Source: Canna indica
Lineage: Eukaryota > Streptophyta > Magnoliopsida > Zingiberales > Cannaceae
Length of the DNA: 64,000 nucleotides
Direction: 5' to 3'
NCBI GenBank assembly: GCA_034359265.1
Contig: CP136897.1
Span: 31,545,501-31,609,500, forward strand
The first letter of the stretch is position 1. Each line of letters opens with the position of its first letter. The notes below the pieces were generated by a model that did not search any database, was not told the DNA's origin, and saw only the letters and a list, made by a program, of their open reading frames with translations. Positions 10,092 through 20,957 of this stretch are shown here, in pieces. Made by a program: the position numbers and the translations under genes.

Positions 10092-10208
10092 GGTGCAACA
10101 CGAGGACTTCCCAGGGGGTCACCCATCCTAGTACTACTCTCGCCCAAGCACGCTTAACTTCGGAATTCTGATGAGATCCGGTGCGTTAGTGCTGGTATGA
10201 TCGCACCA
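10092..10208 (-). rRNA. 5S rRNA: 5S copy 23
   Basis: 117 nt; C44U, C35U, G1U. The changed first base would weaken helix I and the start site. Confidence 0.88.
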
Positions 10209-10576
10209 GCCATAAACTTCTCATCGTCGGCTAATAAGGGTGAGCGTCCGAGGGATAGCTCGGGGTCATTTCCTTCGTCTCTTCGCGCGCCTTTCAGCTC
10301 CACGTGAAAAGCTAAAATCGGACAATAATGCACGGAGTTACGCCTGTTTTAAACGAAAAATAATAATTGAAATGTTATTTTTCTTATTTATTTACAAATT
10401 ATAATTTTTCGGGTCGGTTGGTCGATCGAGCCGGCCGTAGAGGTTGCGGTGGGCCCCGCGTGGGCGATCGACAGCCAAGATTTATGGCGACGACGTCGTC
10501 CGTCCTTAAGGTTTGGTTAGAAAGATTGGTAAAAAAAATGATCTCATCGTGCAATCAAATAGGTAGTAAAAAAAAA

Positions 10577-10693
10577 AGTGCAACACGAGGACTTCCCAGG
10601 GGGTCACCCATCCTAGTACTACTCTCGCCCAAGCACCCTTAACTTCGGAGTTCTGATGGGATCCGGTGCGTTAGTGCTGGTATGATCGCACCC
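10577..10693 (-). rRNA. 5S rRNA: 5S copy 24
   Basis: 117 nt; C117U, C57G. First copy next to the ATGGCGACGAC spacer type. Confidence 0.9.
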
Positions 10694-11062
10694 GATATGC
10701 ACTTCTGATCGTTGGCTAATAAGGGTGAGCGTCCGAGGGAGAGTTCGGGGGTCATTTTCTTCGTCTCTTTGCGCGCCTTTCAGCGCCACGTGAAAAGCTG
10801 AAATCGGACAATAATGCACGGAGTTACGCCCATTTTAAACGAAAAATAATAATTGAAATGTTATTTTTCTTATTTATTTATGAATTTTAATTTTTTGGGT
10901 CGGTTGGTCGATCGAGCCGGCCGTAGAGGTTACGGCGGGCCCCGCGCGGGCGATCGACAGCTAAATTTTATGGCGATGACGGCGTCCGTCCTTAACGTTT
11001 GGTTAGAAAGATTGGTAAAAAAAATGATCTCGTCGTGCAACCAAATAGGTAGTAAAAAAAAA

Positions 11063-11179
11063 AGTGCGACACGAGGACTTCCCAGGGGGTCACCCATCCT
11101 AGTACTACTTTCGCCCAAGCACAATTAACTTCGGAGTTCTGATGGGATCCGGTGCGTTTGTGCCGATATGATCGCACCC
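11063..11179 (-). rRNA. 5S rRNA: 5S copy 25
   Basis: 117 nt; C117U, U112C, G70A, C57U, G56U, U21A, A16G, C14U. A box and IE both altered. Confidence 0.85.
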
Positions 11180-11547
11180 ATCTTGCACTTTTGATCGACG
11201 GCTAATAAGGGTGAGCGTCCGTGGGACAGCTCGGGGTCATTTTCTTCGTCTCTTCGCGCGCCTTTCAGCGCCACGTGAAAAGCTGAAATCGGACAATAAT
11301 GCACGGAGTTATGCCCGTTTTAAACGAAAAATAATAATTGAAATGTTATTTTTCTTATTTATTTACAAATTTTAATTTTTCGGGTCGGTTGGTCGATCGA
11401 GCCGGCAGTAGAGGTTGCGGCGGGCCCCGCGCGGGCGATCGACAGCCAAGATTTATGGCGACGACGTCGTCCGTCCTTAACGTTTGGTTAGAAAGATTGG
11501 TAAAAAAAATGATCTCGTCGTGCAATCAAATAGGTAGTAAAAATAAT

Positions 11548-11664
11548 AGTGCAACGCGAGGACTACCCAGGGGGTCACCCATCCTAGTACTACTCTCGCC
11601 GAAGCACGCTTAACTTCTGAGTTCTGATGGGATCCGATGCGTTAGTGCTGGTATGATCACACCC
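11548..11664 (-). rRNA. 5S rRNA: 5S copy 26
   Basis: 117 nt; C117U, U109C, A100U, G64C, C47A, C28U, C6U. The downstream T tract is broken (ATTATTTTTAC in RNA sense), leaving a T5 run. Confidence 0.86.
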
Positions 11665-12033
11665 GATATGCACTTTTGATCGTCGGCTAATAAGGGTGAG
11701 CGTCCGAGGGAGAGTTCGGGGGTCATTTTTCTTCGTCTCTTTGCGCACCTTTGAGCGCCACGTGAAAAGCTGAAATCGGACAATAATGCACGGAGTTACG
11801 CCCGTTTTAAATGAAAAATAATAATTGAAATGTTATTTTTCTTATTTATTTACAAACTATAATTTTTCGGGTTGGTTGGTCGATCGAGCCGGCCGTAGAG
11901 GTTGCGCGGGCCCCGCGCGGGCGATCGACAGCCAAATTTTATGGCGATGACGTCGTCCGTCCTTAACGTTTGGTTAGAAAGATTGGTAAAAAAAATGATC
12001 TCGTCGTGCAATCAAACAGGTAGTAAAAAAAAA

Positions 12034-12153
12034 GATGCAACGCGAGGGAGGACTTCCTAGGGGGTCACCCATCCTATACTATTCTCGCCCAAGCACGCTT
12101 AACTTCGAAGTTCTGATGGGATCCGATGCGTTAGTGCTGGTATGATCACACCC
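12034..12153 (-). pseudogene. 5S rRNA: 5S copy 27, indel-bearing
   Basis: 120 nt through a 4-nt duplication (GAGGGAGG on the + strand near 12046) and a 1-nt loss in CCTATAC near 12075. Also C116U, U109C, C28U, C6U. Probably non-functional. Confidence 0.7.
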
Positions 12154-12522
12154 AATATGCACTTCCGATCGTCGGCTAATATGCGTGAGCGTCCGAGGGA
12201 GAGTTCGGGGGTCATTTTCTTTGTCTCTTTGCGCGCCTTTCAGCGCCACGTGAAAAGCTAAAATCGGACAATAATGCACGGAGTTACGCCCGTTTTAAAC
12301 GAAAAATAATAATTGAAATATTATTTTTCTTATTTATTTACAAATTTTAATTTTTCGGGTCGATTGGTCGATCGAGCCGGCCGTAGAGGTTGCGGCGGGA
12401 CCCGCGCGGGCGATCGACAGCCAAATTTTATGGCGATGACGTCGTCCGTCCTTAACGTTTGGTTAGAAAGATTGGTAAAAAAAATGATCTCGTCGTGCAA
12501 TCAAATAGGTAGTAAAAAAAAA

Positions 12523-12639
12523 GGTGCAACACGAGGACTTCCGAAGGGGTCACCCATCCTAGTACCACTCTCGCGCAAGCACGCTTAACTTCGGAGTTCT
12601 GATGGGATCCGGTGCGTTAGTGCTAGTATGATCGCACCC
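12523..12639 (-). rRNA. 5S rRNA: 5S copy 28
   Basis: 117 nt; G97C, C95U, A74G, G65C, C15U. Confidence 0.88.
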
Positions 12640-13005
12640 GTCATGCACTTCTGATCGTCGGCTAATAAGGGTGAGCGTCCGAGGGACAACTCGGGGTCAT
12701 TTTCTTCGTCTCTTCGCGCGCGTTTCAGCGCCACGTGAAAAGCTGGAATTGGACAATAATGCACGGAGTTACGCCCGTTTTAAACGAAAAATAATAATTG
12801 AAATGTCATTTTTCTTATTTATTTAAAAATTTTAATTTTTCGGGTCGGTTGGTCGATCGAGCCGGCCGTAGAGGTTGCGGCGGGCCCCGCGCGAGCGATC
12901 GACAGCCAAATTTTATGGCGACGACGTCGTCCGTCCTTAACGTTTGGTTAGAAAGATTGGTAAGAAAAAGATCTCGTCGTGCACTCAAATAGGTAGTAAA
13001 AAAAA

Positions 13006-13122
13006 AGTTCAACACGAGGACTTCCCAGAGGGTCACCCATCCTAGTACTACTCTAGCCCAAGCACGCTTAACTACGGAGTTCAGATGGAATCCGGTGCAT
13101 TAGTGCTGCTATGATCGCACTC
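13006..13122 (-). rRNA. 5S rRNA: 5S copy 29
   Basis: 117 nt; C117U, C114A, C94U, G68U, A49U, A40U, C34U, C24U, C14G, G2A. Heavily diverged, likely inactive. The second T tract is also interrupted (GGTAAGAAAAAG). Confidence 0.82.
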
Positions 13123-13791
13123 AATATGCACTTCTGATCGTCGTCTAATAAGGGTGAGCGTCCGAGGGAGAGTTCGGGGTTCATCTTCTTCGTCTCTTCG
13201 CGCGCCTTTCAGCGCCATGTGAAAAGCTAAAATCAGACAATAATGCACAGAGTTATGCCCGTTTTAAATGAAAAATAATAATTGAAATGTTATTTTTCTT
13301 ATTTATTTACAAATTTTAATTTTTCGGGTCGGTTGGTCGATCCATACGGCCGTAGAGGTTGCGGCGGGCCCCGCGCGGGCGATCGACAGCCAAATTTTAT
13401 GGCGACGACGTCGTCCATCCATAACGTTTCGTTAGGAAGATTGGTAAAAAAAATGATCTCGTTGTGCAATCAAGTCGGGGGTCATCTTCTTCGTCTCTTC
13501 GCGCGCCTTTCAGCGCCACGTGAAAAGCTAAAATCGGACAATAATGCACGGAGTTATGCCCGTTTTAAACGAAAAATAATAATTGAAATGTTATTTTTCT
13601 TATTTATTTACAAATTTTAATTTTTCGGCTCGGTTGGTCGATCGAGCCGGCCGTAGAGGATGCGGCGGGCCCCGCGCGGGCGATCGACAGCCAAATTTTA
13701 TGGCGACGACGTCGTCCATCCATAACGTTTCGTTAGGAAGATTGGTAAAAAAAATGATCTCGTTGTGCAATCAAGTAGGTAGTAAAAAAAA
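13123..13791. other. Gene-less 5S unit (spacer-spacer junction)
   Basis: 669 bp without a 5S gene. At about 13473-13477 the gene-proximal text CAATCAAGT runs straight into CGGGGGTCATCTTC, which normally lies past the promoter of the next unit. A whole gene, its terminator and promoter (about 184 bp) are missing, leaving a 301-bp unit. The spacers on each side are otherwise normal. Confidence 0.85.
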
Positions 13792-13899
13792 GGTGCAACA
13801 CGAGGACTTCCCAGGGGGTCACCCATCCTAGTACTACTCTCGCCCAAGCACCCTTAACTTCGGAGTTCTGATGGGATCCGGTGCGTTAGTGCTCGTATG
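13792..13899 (-). pseudogene. 5S rRNA: 5S copy 30, 5'-truncated, start of 198-bp mini-unit
   Basis: Positions 10-117, with C57G and C15G. The break at GTATG (13895-13899) joins it to the middle of the spacer (GCAACGACGTCATCC), not to the AT-rich block. The next gene is only 198 bp away. Confidence 0.87.
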
Positions 13900-13989
13900 G
13901 CAACGACGTCATCCATCCTTAATGTTTGGTTAGAAAGATTGGTAAAAAAAATGATCTCGTCGTGCAATCAAATACGTAGTAAAAAAAAA

Positions 13990-14106
13990 GGTGCAACACG
14001 AGGATTTTCCAAGGGGTCACCCATCCTAGTACTACTCTCTCCCAAGCACGCTTAACTTCGGAGTTCTGAAGGGATCCGGTGCGTTAGTGCTGGTATGATC
14101 GAACCC
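13990..14106 (-). rRNA. 5S rRNA: 5S copy 31
   Basis: 117 nt; G102A, G99A, C95U, C67A, A37U, G5U. Confidence 0.85.
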
Positions 14107-14474
14107 GTCATGCAGTTATGATCGTCGGCTAATAAGGTTGAGCGTCCGAGGGACAGCTCGGGGTCGTTTTCTTCGTCTCTTCACGCGCCTTTCAGCGCCA
14201 AGTGAAAATCTGAAATCGGACAATAATGCACGGAGTTACGCCCGTTTTAAACGAAAAATAATAATTGAAATGTTATTTTTCTTATTTATTTACAAATTTT
14301 AATTTTTCGGGTCGGTTGGTCGATCGAGCCGGCCGTAGAGGATGCGGCGGGCCCCGCGCGGGCGATCGACAACCAAATTTTATGGCGACGACGTCGTCCG
14401 TCCTTAACGTTTGGTTAGAAAGATTGGTAAAAAAAATGATCTCGTCGAGCAATCAAATAGGTAGTAAAAAAAAA

Positions 14475-14582
14475 GGTGCAACACGAGGACTTCCCAGGGT
14501 GTCACCCATCCTAGTACTACTCTCGCCCAAGCTCGCTTAACTTCTGAGTTCTAATGTGATCCGGTGCGTTAGTGCTAGTATG
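14475..14582 (-). pseudogene. 5S rRNA: 5S copy 32, 5'-truncated, start of mini-unit
   Basis: Positions 10-117; C92A, U59A, C47A, C39U, C35A, C15U. Fused at TATG to CCGACGACGTC in mid-spacer; next gene at 199 bp. Confidence 0.87.
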
Positions 14583-14673
14583 CCGACGACGTCATCCATC
14601 CTTAATGTTTGGTTAGAAAGATTGGTAAAAAAAAATGATCTCGTCGTGCAATCAAATACGTTGTAAATAAAAA

Positions 14674-14790
14674 GGTGCAACACGAGGACTTCCCAGGGGG
14701 TCACCCATCCAAGTACTACTCTCTCCCAAGCACGCTTAACTTCGGAGTTCTGAAGGGATCCGGTGTGTTAGTGCTGGTATGATCGAACCC
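14674..14790 (-). rRNA. 5S rRNA: 5S copy 33
   Basis: 117 nt; A80U, C67A, A37U, G25A, G5U. Its T tract is interrupted (TTTTTATTTAC in RNA sense). Confidence 0.86.
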
Positions 14791-15159
14791 GTCAAGCACT
14801 TCTGATCGACGGCTAATAAGGTTTTGCATCCGAGGGACAGCTCGGGGTCGTTTTCTTCGTCTCTTCGCGCGCCTTTCAGCGCCACGTGAAAAGCTGAAAT
14901 CGGACAATAATGCACGGAGTTACGCCCGTTTTAAACGAAAAATAATAATTGAAATGTTATTTTCTTATTTATTTACAAATTTTAATTTTTCGGGTTAGTT
15001 GGTCGATCGAGCCGGCCGTAGAGGTTGCGGCGGGCCCCGCGCGGGCGATCGACAGCCAAGATTTATGGCGACGACGTCGTCCGTCCTTAACGTTTAGTTA
15101 GAAAGATTGGTAAAAAAAATGATCTCGTCGTGAAATCAAATAGGTAGTAAAAAAAAAAA

Positions 15160-15267
15160 GGTACAACACGAGGACTTCCCAGGGGGTCACCCATCCTAGT
15201 ACTACTCTCGACCAAGCACGCTTAACTACGGAGTTCTGATGGGATCCGGTGTGTTAGTGCTGCTATG
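15160..15267 (-). pseudogene. 5S rRNA: 5S copy 34, 5'-truncated and fused to AT-rich spacer
   Basis: Positions 10-117 fused at ATG (15265-15267); C114U, G66U, A49U, G25A, C14G. Next gene at 309 bp. Confidence 0.87.
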
Positions 15268-15468
15268 TTATTTTTCTTATTTTTTACAAATTTTAAATTT
15301 TTGGGTCGGTTGGTCGATCGAGCCGGCCGTAGAGGTCGCGGCGAGCCTAGCGCAGGCGATCGACAGCCAAGATTTATGACGACGACGTCGTCCGTCCTTA
15401 ACGTTTGGTTAGAAAGATTGGTAAAAAAAATGATCTCGTCGTGCAAGCAAATAGGTAGTAAAAAAAAA

Positions 15469-15585
15469 GGTGCAACGCGAGGACTTCCCAAGGGGTCACC
15501 CATCCAAGTACTACTCTCGCCCAATCACCCTTAACTTCGGAGTTCTGATGGGATCCGGTGCGTTAGTGCTGGTATTATCACACCC
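15469..15585 (-). rRNA. 5S rRNA: 5S copy 35
   Basis: 117 nt; U109C, C95U, A80U, C61A, C57G, C10A, C6U. Confidence 0.86.
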
Positions 15586-15953
15586 GATATGCACTTCTGA
15601 TCGTCGGCTAATAAGGGTGAGCGTCTGAGGGAGAGTTCGGGGGCATTTTCTTCGTCTCTTTGCGCGCCTTTCAGCGCCACGTGAAAAGCTGAAATCGGAC
15701 AATAATGCATGGAGTTACGCCCGTTTTAAACGAAAAATAATAATTGAAACGTTATTTTTCTTATTTATTTACAAATTTTAATTTTTCTGGTTGGTTGGTC
15801 GATCGAGCCGGCCGTACAAGTTGCGGCGGGCCCCGCGCGGGCGATCGACAGCCAAGATTTATGGCGACGACGTCGTCCGTCCTTAACGTTTGGTTAGAAA
15901 GATCAGTAAAAAAAATGATCTCGTCGTGCAATCAAATAGATAGTTAAAAAAAA

Positions 15954-16070
15954 GGTGCAACATGAGGACTTCCCAAGGGGTCACCAATCCTAGTACTACT
16001 CTCGCCCAAGCACACTTAACTTCAGAGTTCTGATGGGATCCGGTGCGTTAGTGCTGGTATGATCACACCC
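15954..16070 (-). rRNA. 5S rRNA: 5S copy 36
   Basis: 117 nt; G108A, C95U, G85U, C57U, C47U, C6U. Confidence 0.87.
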
Positions 16071-16741
16071 GATATGCACTTCTGATCGTCGGCTAATAAG
16101 GGCGAGCGTCCGAGGGAGAGTTCGGGGGTTCATCTTCTTCGTCTCTTCGCGCGCCTTTCAGCGCCACGTGAAAAGCTAAAATCAGACAATAATGCACAGA
16201 GTTATGCCCGTTTTAAACGAAAAATAATAATTGAAATGTTATTTTTCTTATTTATTTACAAATTTTAATTTTTCGGGTCGGTTGGTCGATCGATACGGCC
16301 GTAGAGGTTGCGGCGGGCCCCGCGCGGGCGATCGACAGCCAAATTTTATGGCGACGACGTCGTCCATCCATAACGTTTCGTTAGGAAGATTGGTAAAAAA
16401 AATGATCTCGTTGTGCAATCAAGTCGGGGGTCATCTTCTTCGTCTCTTCGCGCGCCTTTCAGCGCCACGTGAAAAGCTAAAATCGGACAATAATGCACGG
16501 AGTTATGCCCGTTTTAAACGAAAAATAATAATTGAAATGTTATTTTTCTTATTTATTTACAAATTTTAATTTTTCGGGTCGGTTGGTCGATCGAGCCGGC
16601 CGTAGAGGTTGCGGCGGGCCCCGCGCGGGCGATCGACAGCCAAATTTTATGGCGACGACGTCGTCCATCCATAACGTTTCGTTAGGAAGATTGGTAAAAA
16701 AAATGATCTCGTTGTGCAATCAAGTAGGTAGTAAAAAAAAA
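16071..16741. other. Gene-less 5S unit, duplicate
   Basis: Same deletion junction as at 13.47 kb, here at about 16422-16427 (CAATCAAGT joined to CGGGGGTCATC). It contains spacer only. Confidence 0.85.
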
Positions 16742-16849
16742 GGTGCAACACGAGGACTTCCCAGGGGGTCACCCATCCTAGTACTACTCTAGCCCAAGCA
16801 CCCTTAACTTCGGAGTTCTGATGGGATCCGGTGCGTTAGTGCTCGTATG
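16742..16849 (-). pseudogene. 5S rRNA: 5S copy 37 (duplicate of copy 30)
   Basis: Positions 10-117, same mid-spacer fusion; C57G, C15G plus private G68U. Confidence 0.87.
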
Positions 16850-16939
16850 GCAACGACGTCATCCATCCTTAATGTTTGGTTAGAAAGATTGGTAAAAAAA
16901 ATGATCTCGTCGTGCAATCAAATACGTAGTAAAAAAAAA

Positions 16940-17056
16940 GGTGCAACACGAGGATTTTCCAAGGGGTCACCCATCCTAGTACTACTCTCTCCCAAGCACG
17001 CTTAACTTCGGAGTTCTGAAGGGATCCGGTGCGTTAGTGCTGGTATGATCGAACCC
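16940..17056 (-). rRNA. 5S rRNA: 5S copy 38 (duplicate of copy 31)
   Basis: 117 nt; G102A, G99A, C95U, C67A, A37U, G5U. Confidence 0.85.
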
Positions 17057-17424
17057 GTCATGCAGTTATGATCGTCGGCTAATAAGGTTGAGCGTCCGAG
17101 GGACAGCTCGGGGTCATTTTCTTCGTCTCTTCACGCGCCTTTCAGCGCCAAGTGAAAATCTGAAATCGGACAATAATGCACGGAGTTACGCCCGTTTTAA
17201 ACGAAAAATAATAATTGAAATGTTATTTTTCTTATTTATTTACAAATTTTAATTTTTCGGGTCGGTTGGTCGATCGAGCCGGCCGTAGAGGATGCGGCGG
17301 GCCCCGCGCGGGCGATCGACAACCAAATTTTATGGCGACGACGTCGTCCGTCCTTAACGTTTGGTTAGAAAGATTGGTAAAAAAAATGATCTCGTCGAGC
17401 AATCAAATAGGTAGTAAAAAAAAA

Positions 17425-17532
17425 GGTGCAACACGAGGACTTCCCAGGGTGTCACCCATCCAAGTACTACTCTCGCCCAAGCTCGCTTAACTTCTGAGTT
17501 CTAATGTGATCCGGTGCGTTAGTGCTAGTATG
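17425..17532 (-). pseudogene. 5S rRNA: 5S copy 39 (duplicate of copy 32)
   Basis: Truncated at the same point with the same changes, plus A80U. Mini-unit of 199 bp. Confidence 0.87.
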
Positions 17533-17623
17533 CCGACGACGTCATCCATCCTTAATGTTTGGTTAGAAAGATTGGTAAAAAAAAATGATCTCGTCGTGCA
17601 ATCAAATACGTTGTAAAAAAAAA

Positions 17624-17740
17624 GGTGCAACACGAGGACTTCCCAGGGGGTCACCCATCCAAGTACTACTCACTCCCAAGCACGCTTAACTTCGGAGTTC
17701 TGAAGGGATCCGGTGTGTTAGTGCTGGTATGATCGAACCC
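17624..17740 (-). rRNA. 5S rRNA: 5S copy 40 (duplicate of copy 33)
   Basis: 117 nt; A80U, A37U, G25A, G5U and changes in the IE region (CTCACTCCC on the + strand). Its T tract is unbroken, unlike copy 33. Confidence 0.85.
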
Positions 17741-18109
17741 GTCAAGCACATCTGATCGACGGCTAATAAGGTTTTGCATCCGAGGGACAGCTCGGGGTCG
17801 TTTTCTTCGTCTCTTCGCGCGCCTTTCAGCGCCACGTGAAAAGCTGAAATCGGACAATAATGCACGGAGTTACGCCCGTTTTAAACGAAAAATAATAATT
17901 GAAATGTTATTTTCTTATTTATTTACAAATTTTAATTTTTCGGGTTAGTTGGTCGATCGAGCCGGCCGTAGAGGTTGCGGCGGGCCCCGCGCGGGCGATC
18001 GACAGCCAAGATTTATGGCGACGACGTCGTCCGTCCTTAACGTTTAGTTAGAAAGATTGGTAAAAAAAATGATCTCGTCGTGAAATCAAATAGGTAGTAA
18101 AAAAAAAAA

Positions 18110-18217
18110 AGTACAACACGAGGACTTCCCAGGGGGTCACCCATCCTAGTACTACTCTCGACCAAGCACGCTTAACTATGGAGTTCTGATGGGATCCGGT
18201 GTGTTAGTGCTGCTATG
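18110..18217 (-). pseudogene. 5S rRNA: 5S copy 41 (duplicate of copy 34)
   Basis: Truncated and fused at ATG like copy 34; C117U, C114U, G66U, G25A, C14G and an extra change near 48. Confidence 0.87.
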
Positions 18218-18418
18218 TTATTTTTCTTATTTTTTACAAATTTTAAATTTTCGGGTCGGTTGGTCGATCGAGCCGGCCGTAGAGGTCGCGGCGGGCCTAG
18301 CGCAGGCGATCGATAGCCAAGATTTATGACGACGACGTCGTCCGTCCTTAACGTTTGGTTAGAAAGATTGGTAAAAAAAATGATCTCGTCGTGCAAGCAA
18401 ATAGGTAGTAAAAAAAAA

Positions 18419-18535
18419 GGTGCAACGCGAGGACTTCCCAAGGAGTCACCCATCCAAGAACTACTCTCGCCCAATCACCCTTAACTTCGGAGTTCTGATG
18501 GGATCCGATGCGTTAGTGCTGGTATTATCACACCC
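18419..18535 (-). rRNA. 5S rRNA: 5S copy 42 (duplicate of copy 35)
   Basis: 117 nt; as copy 35 with C92U, U77-side change (CCAAGAAC) and C28U added. Confidence 0.84.
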
Positions 18536-18903
18536 GATATGCACTTCTGATCGTCGGCTAATAAGGGTGAGCGTCTGAGGGAGAGTTCGGGGGCATTTTC
18601 TTCGTCTCTTTGCGCGCCTTTCAGCGCCACGTGAAAAGCTGAAATCGGACAATAATGCATGGAGTTACGCCCGTTTTAAACGAAAAATAATAATTGAAAC
18701 GTTATTTTTCTTATTTATTTACAAATTTTAATTTTTCTGGTTGGTTGGTCGATCGAGCCGGCCGTACAAGTTGCGGCGGGCCCCGCGCGGGCGATCGACA
18801 GCCAAGATTTATGGCGACGACGTCGTCCGTCCTTAACGTTTGGTTAGAAAGATTGGTAAAAAAAATGATCTCGTCGTGCAATCAAATAGGTAGTTAAAAA
18901 AAA

Positions 18904-19020
18904 GGTGCAACATGAGGACTTCCCAAGGGGTCACCAATCCTAGTACTACTCTCGCCCAAGCACACTTAACTTCAGAGTTCTGATGGGATCCGGTGCGTTA
19001 GTGCTGGTATGATCGCACCT
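18904..19020 (-). rRNA. 5S rRNA: 5S copy 43 (duplicate of copy 36)
   Basis: 117 nt; G108A, C95U, G85U, C57U, C47U, and G1A. The duplication ends around its 5' end. Confidence 0.86.
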
Positions 19021-19387
19021 GTCGTACACTTCTGATCGTCGGCTAATAAGGGTGAGCGTCCGAGAGATAGCTCGAGTCATTTTCTTCGTCTCTTCGCACG
19101 CCTTTTAGCGCCACGTGAAAACATGAAATCGGACAATAATGCACGGAGTTACGCCCGTTTTAAACGAAAAATAATAATTGAAATGTTATTTTTCTTATTT
19201 ATTTAAAAATTTTAATTTTTCGGGTCGGTTGGTCGATCGAGCCGGCCGTAGAGGTTGCGGCGGGCCCCGCGCGGGCGATCGACAGCCAAGATTTATGGCG
19301 ACGACGTCGTCCGTCCTTAACGTTTGGTTAGAAAGATTGGTAAAAAAAATGATCTCGTCGTGCAATCAAATAGGTAGTAAAAAAACA

Positions 19388-19503
19388 AGTGCAACACGAG
19401 GACTTCCAGGGGGTCACCCATCCTAGTACTACTCTCGCCCAAGCACGCTTAACTTCGGAGTTCTGATGGGATCCAGTGCATTAGTGCTGGTATGATCGCA
19501 CCC
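19388..19503 (-). rRNA. 5S rRNA: 5S copy 44, 1-nt deletion
   Basis: 116 nt, one G lost at 97-99; C117U, C29U, C24U. T tract broken by a G (CTTGTTTTT in RNA sense). Confidence 0.86.
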
Positions 19504-19870
19504 GGCATGCAGTTCTGATCGTCGGCTAATAAGGGTGAGCGTCCGAGAGACAGCTCGGGGTCATTTTCTTCGTCTCTTCGCGCGCCTTTTAGCGCCACAT
19601 GAAAAGCTAAAATCGGACAATAATGCACGGAGTTACGCCCGTTTTAAACGAAAAATAATAATTGAAATGTTATTTTTCTTATTTATTTTCAAATTTTAAT
19701 TTTTTGGGTCGGTTGGTTGATCGAGCCGGCCGTAGAGGTTGCGGCGGGCCCCGCGCGGGCGATCGACAGCCAAGATTTATGGCGACGACGTCGTCCGTCC
19801 TTAACGTTTGGTTAGAAAGATTGGTAAAAAAAATGATCTCGTCGTAGAATCAAATAGGTAGTAAAAAAAA

Positions 19871-19987
19871 GGTGCAACACGAGGACTTCCCAGGGGTTCA
19901 CCGATCCTAGTACTACCCTCGCCCAAGCACGCTTAACTACGGAGTTTTGATCGGATCCGGTGCGTTAGTGCTGATATGATCGCACCC
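19871..19987 (-). rRNA. 5S rRNA: 5S copy 45
   Basis: 117 nt; C91A, G85C, A71G, A49U, G41A, C36G, C14U. Confidence 0.86.
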
Positions 19988-20356
19988 GTCATGCACTTCT
20001 GATCGTCGGCTAATAAGGGTGAGCGTCCGAGGGATAGCTCGGGGTCATTTTCTTCGTCTCTTCGCGCGCCTTTTAGCGCCACATGAAAAGCTAAAATCGG
20101 ACAATAATGCACGGAGTTACGCCCGTTTTAAACGAAAAATAATAATTGAAATGTTATTTTTCTTATTTATTTACAAATTTTAATTTTTCATGTCGGTTGG
20201 TCGATCGAGCCGGCCGAGGAGGTTGCGGCGGGACCCGCGCGGGCGATCGACAGCCAAAATTTTATGTCGACGACGTCGTCCGTCCTTAACGTTTGGTTAG
20301 AAAGATTGGTAAAAAAAATGATCTCGTCGTGCAATCAAATAGGTAATAAAAAAAAA

Positions 20357-20473
20357 GGTGCAACACGAGGTCTTCCCAGGGGGTCACCCATCCTAGTACT
20401 ACTCTCGCCCAAGCACGCTTAACTACGGAGTTCTAATGGGATCCGGTGCGTTAGTGCTGGTATGATCGCACCT
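20357..20473 (-). rRNA. 5S rRNA: 5S copy 46
   Basis: 117 nt; U103A, A49U, C39U, G1A. Confidence 0.88.
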
Positions 20474-20840
20474 GTTGTACACTTCTGATCGTCGGCTAAT
20501 AAGGGTGAGCGTCCGAGAGATAGCTCGAGTCATTTTCTTCGTCTCATCGCGCGCCTTTTAGCGCCACGTGAAAAGATGAAATCGGACAATAATGCACGGA
20601 GTTACGCCCGTTTTAAACGAAAAATAATAATTGAAATGTTATTTTTCTTATTTATTTAAAAATTTTAATTTTTCGGGTCGGTTGGTCGATCGAGCCGGCC
20701 GTAGAGGTTGCGGCGGGCCCTGCGCGGGCGATCGATAGCCAAATTTTATGTCGACGACGTCGTCCGTCCTTAACGTTTGGTTAGAAAGATTGGTAAAAAA
20801 AATGATCTCGTCGTGCAATCAAATAGGTAGTAAAAAAAAA

Positions 20841-20957
20841 GGTGCAACACGAGGACTTCCCAGGGGGGCACCCATCCTAGTACTACTCTCGCCCAAGCAC
20901 GCTTAACTTCGGAGTTCTGATGGGATCCGGTGCGTTAGTGCTGGTATGATCGCACCC
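20841..20957 (-). rRNA. 5S rRNA: 5S copy 47
   Basis: 117 nt; A90C only (GGGGGGCACCC on the + strand), in the C box. Confidence 0.91.

Larger units (their letters stand above)
13170..16119. repeat. 2.95-kb segmental duplication, copy A
   Basis: Gene-less unit plus copies 30-36, reproduced in the same order 2949-2950 bp further on (copies 37-43), including the truncated copies and both mini-units. Edges are approximate because the array itself is repetitive. Confidence 0.85.
16120..19010. repeat. 2.95-kb segmental duplication, copy B
   Basis: Second copy of the block. It matches copy A at every landmark with few substitutions (for example 15170 versus 18120 T-tract region, and 15345-15360 versus 18295-18310). 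Similarity drops at the 5' end of copy 43. Confidence 0.85.
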
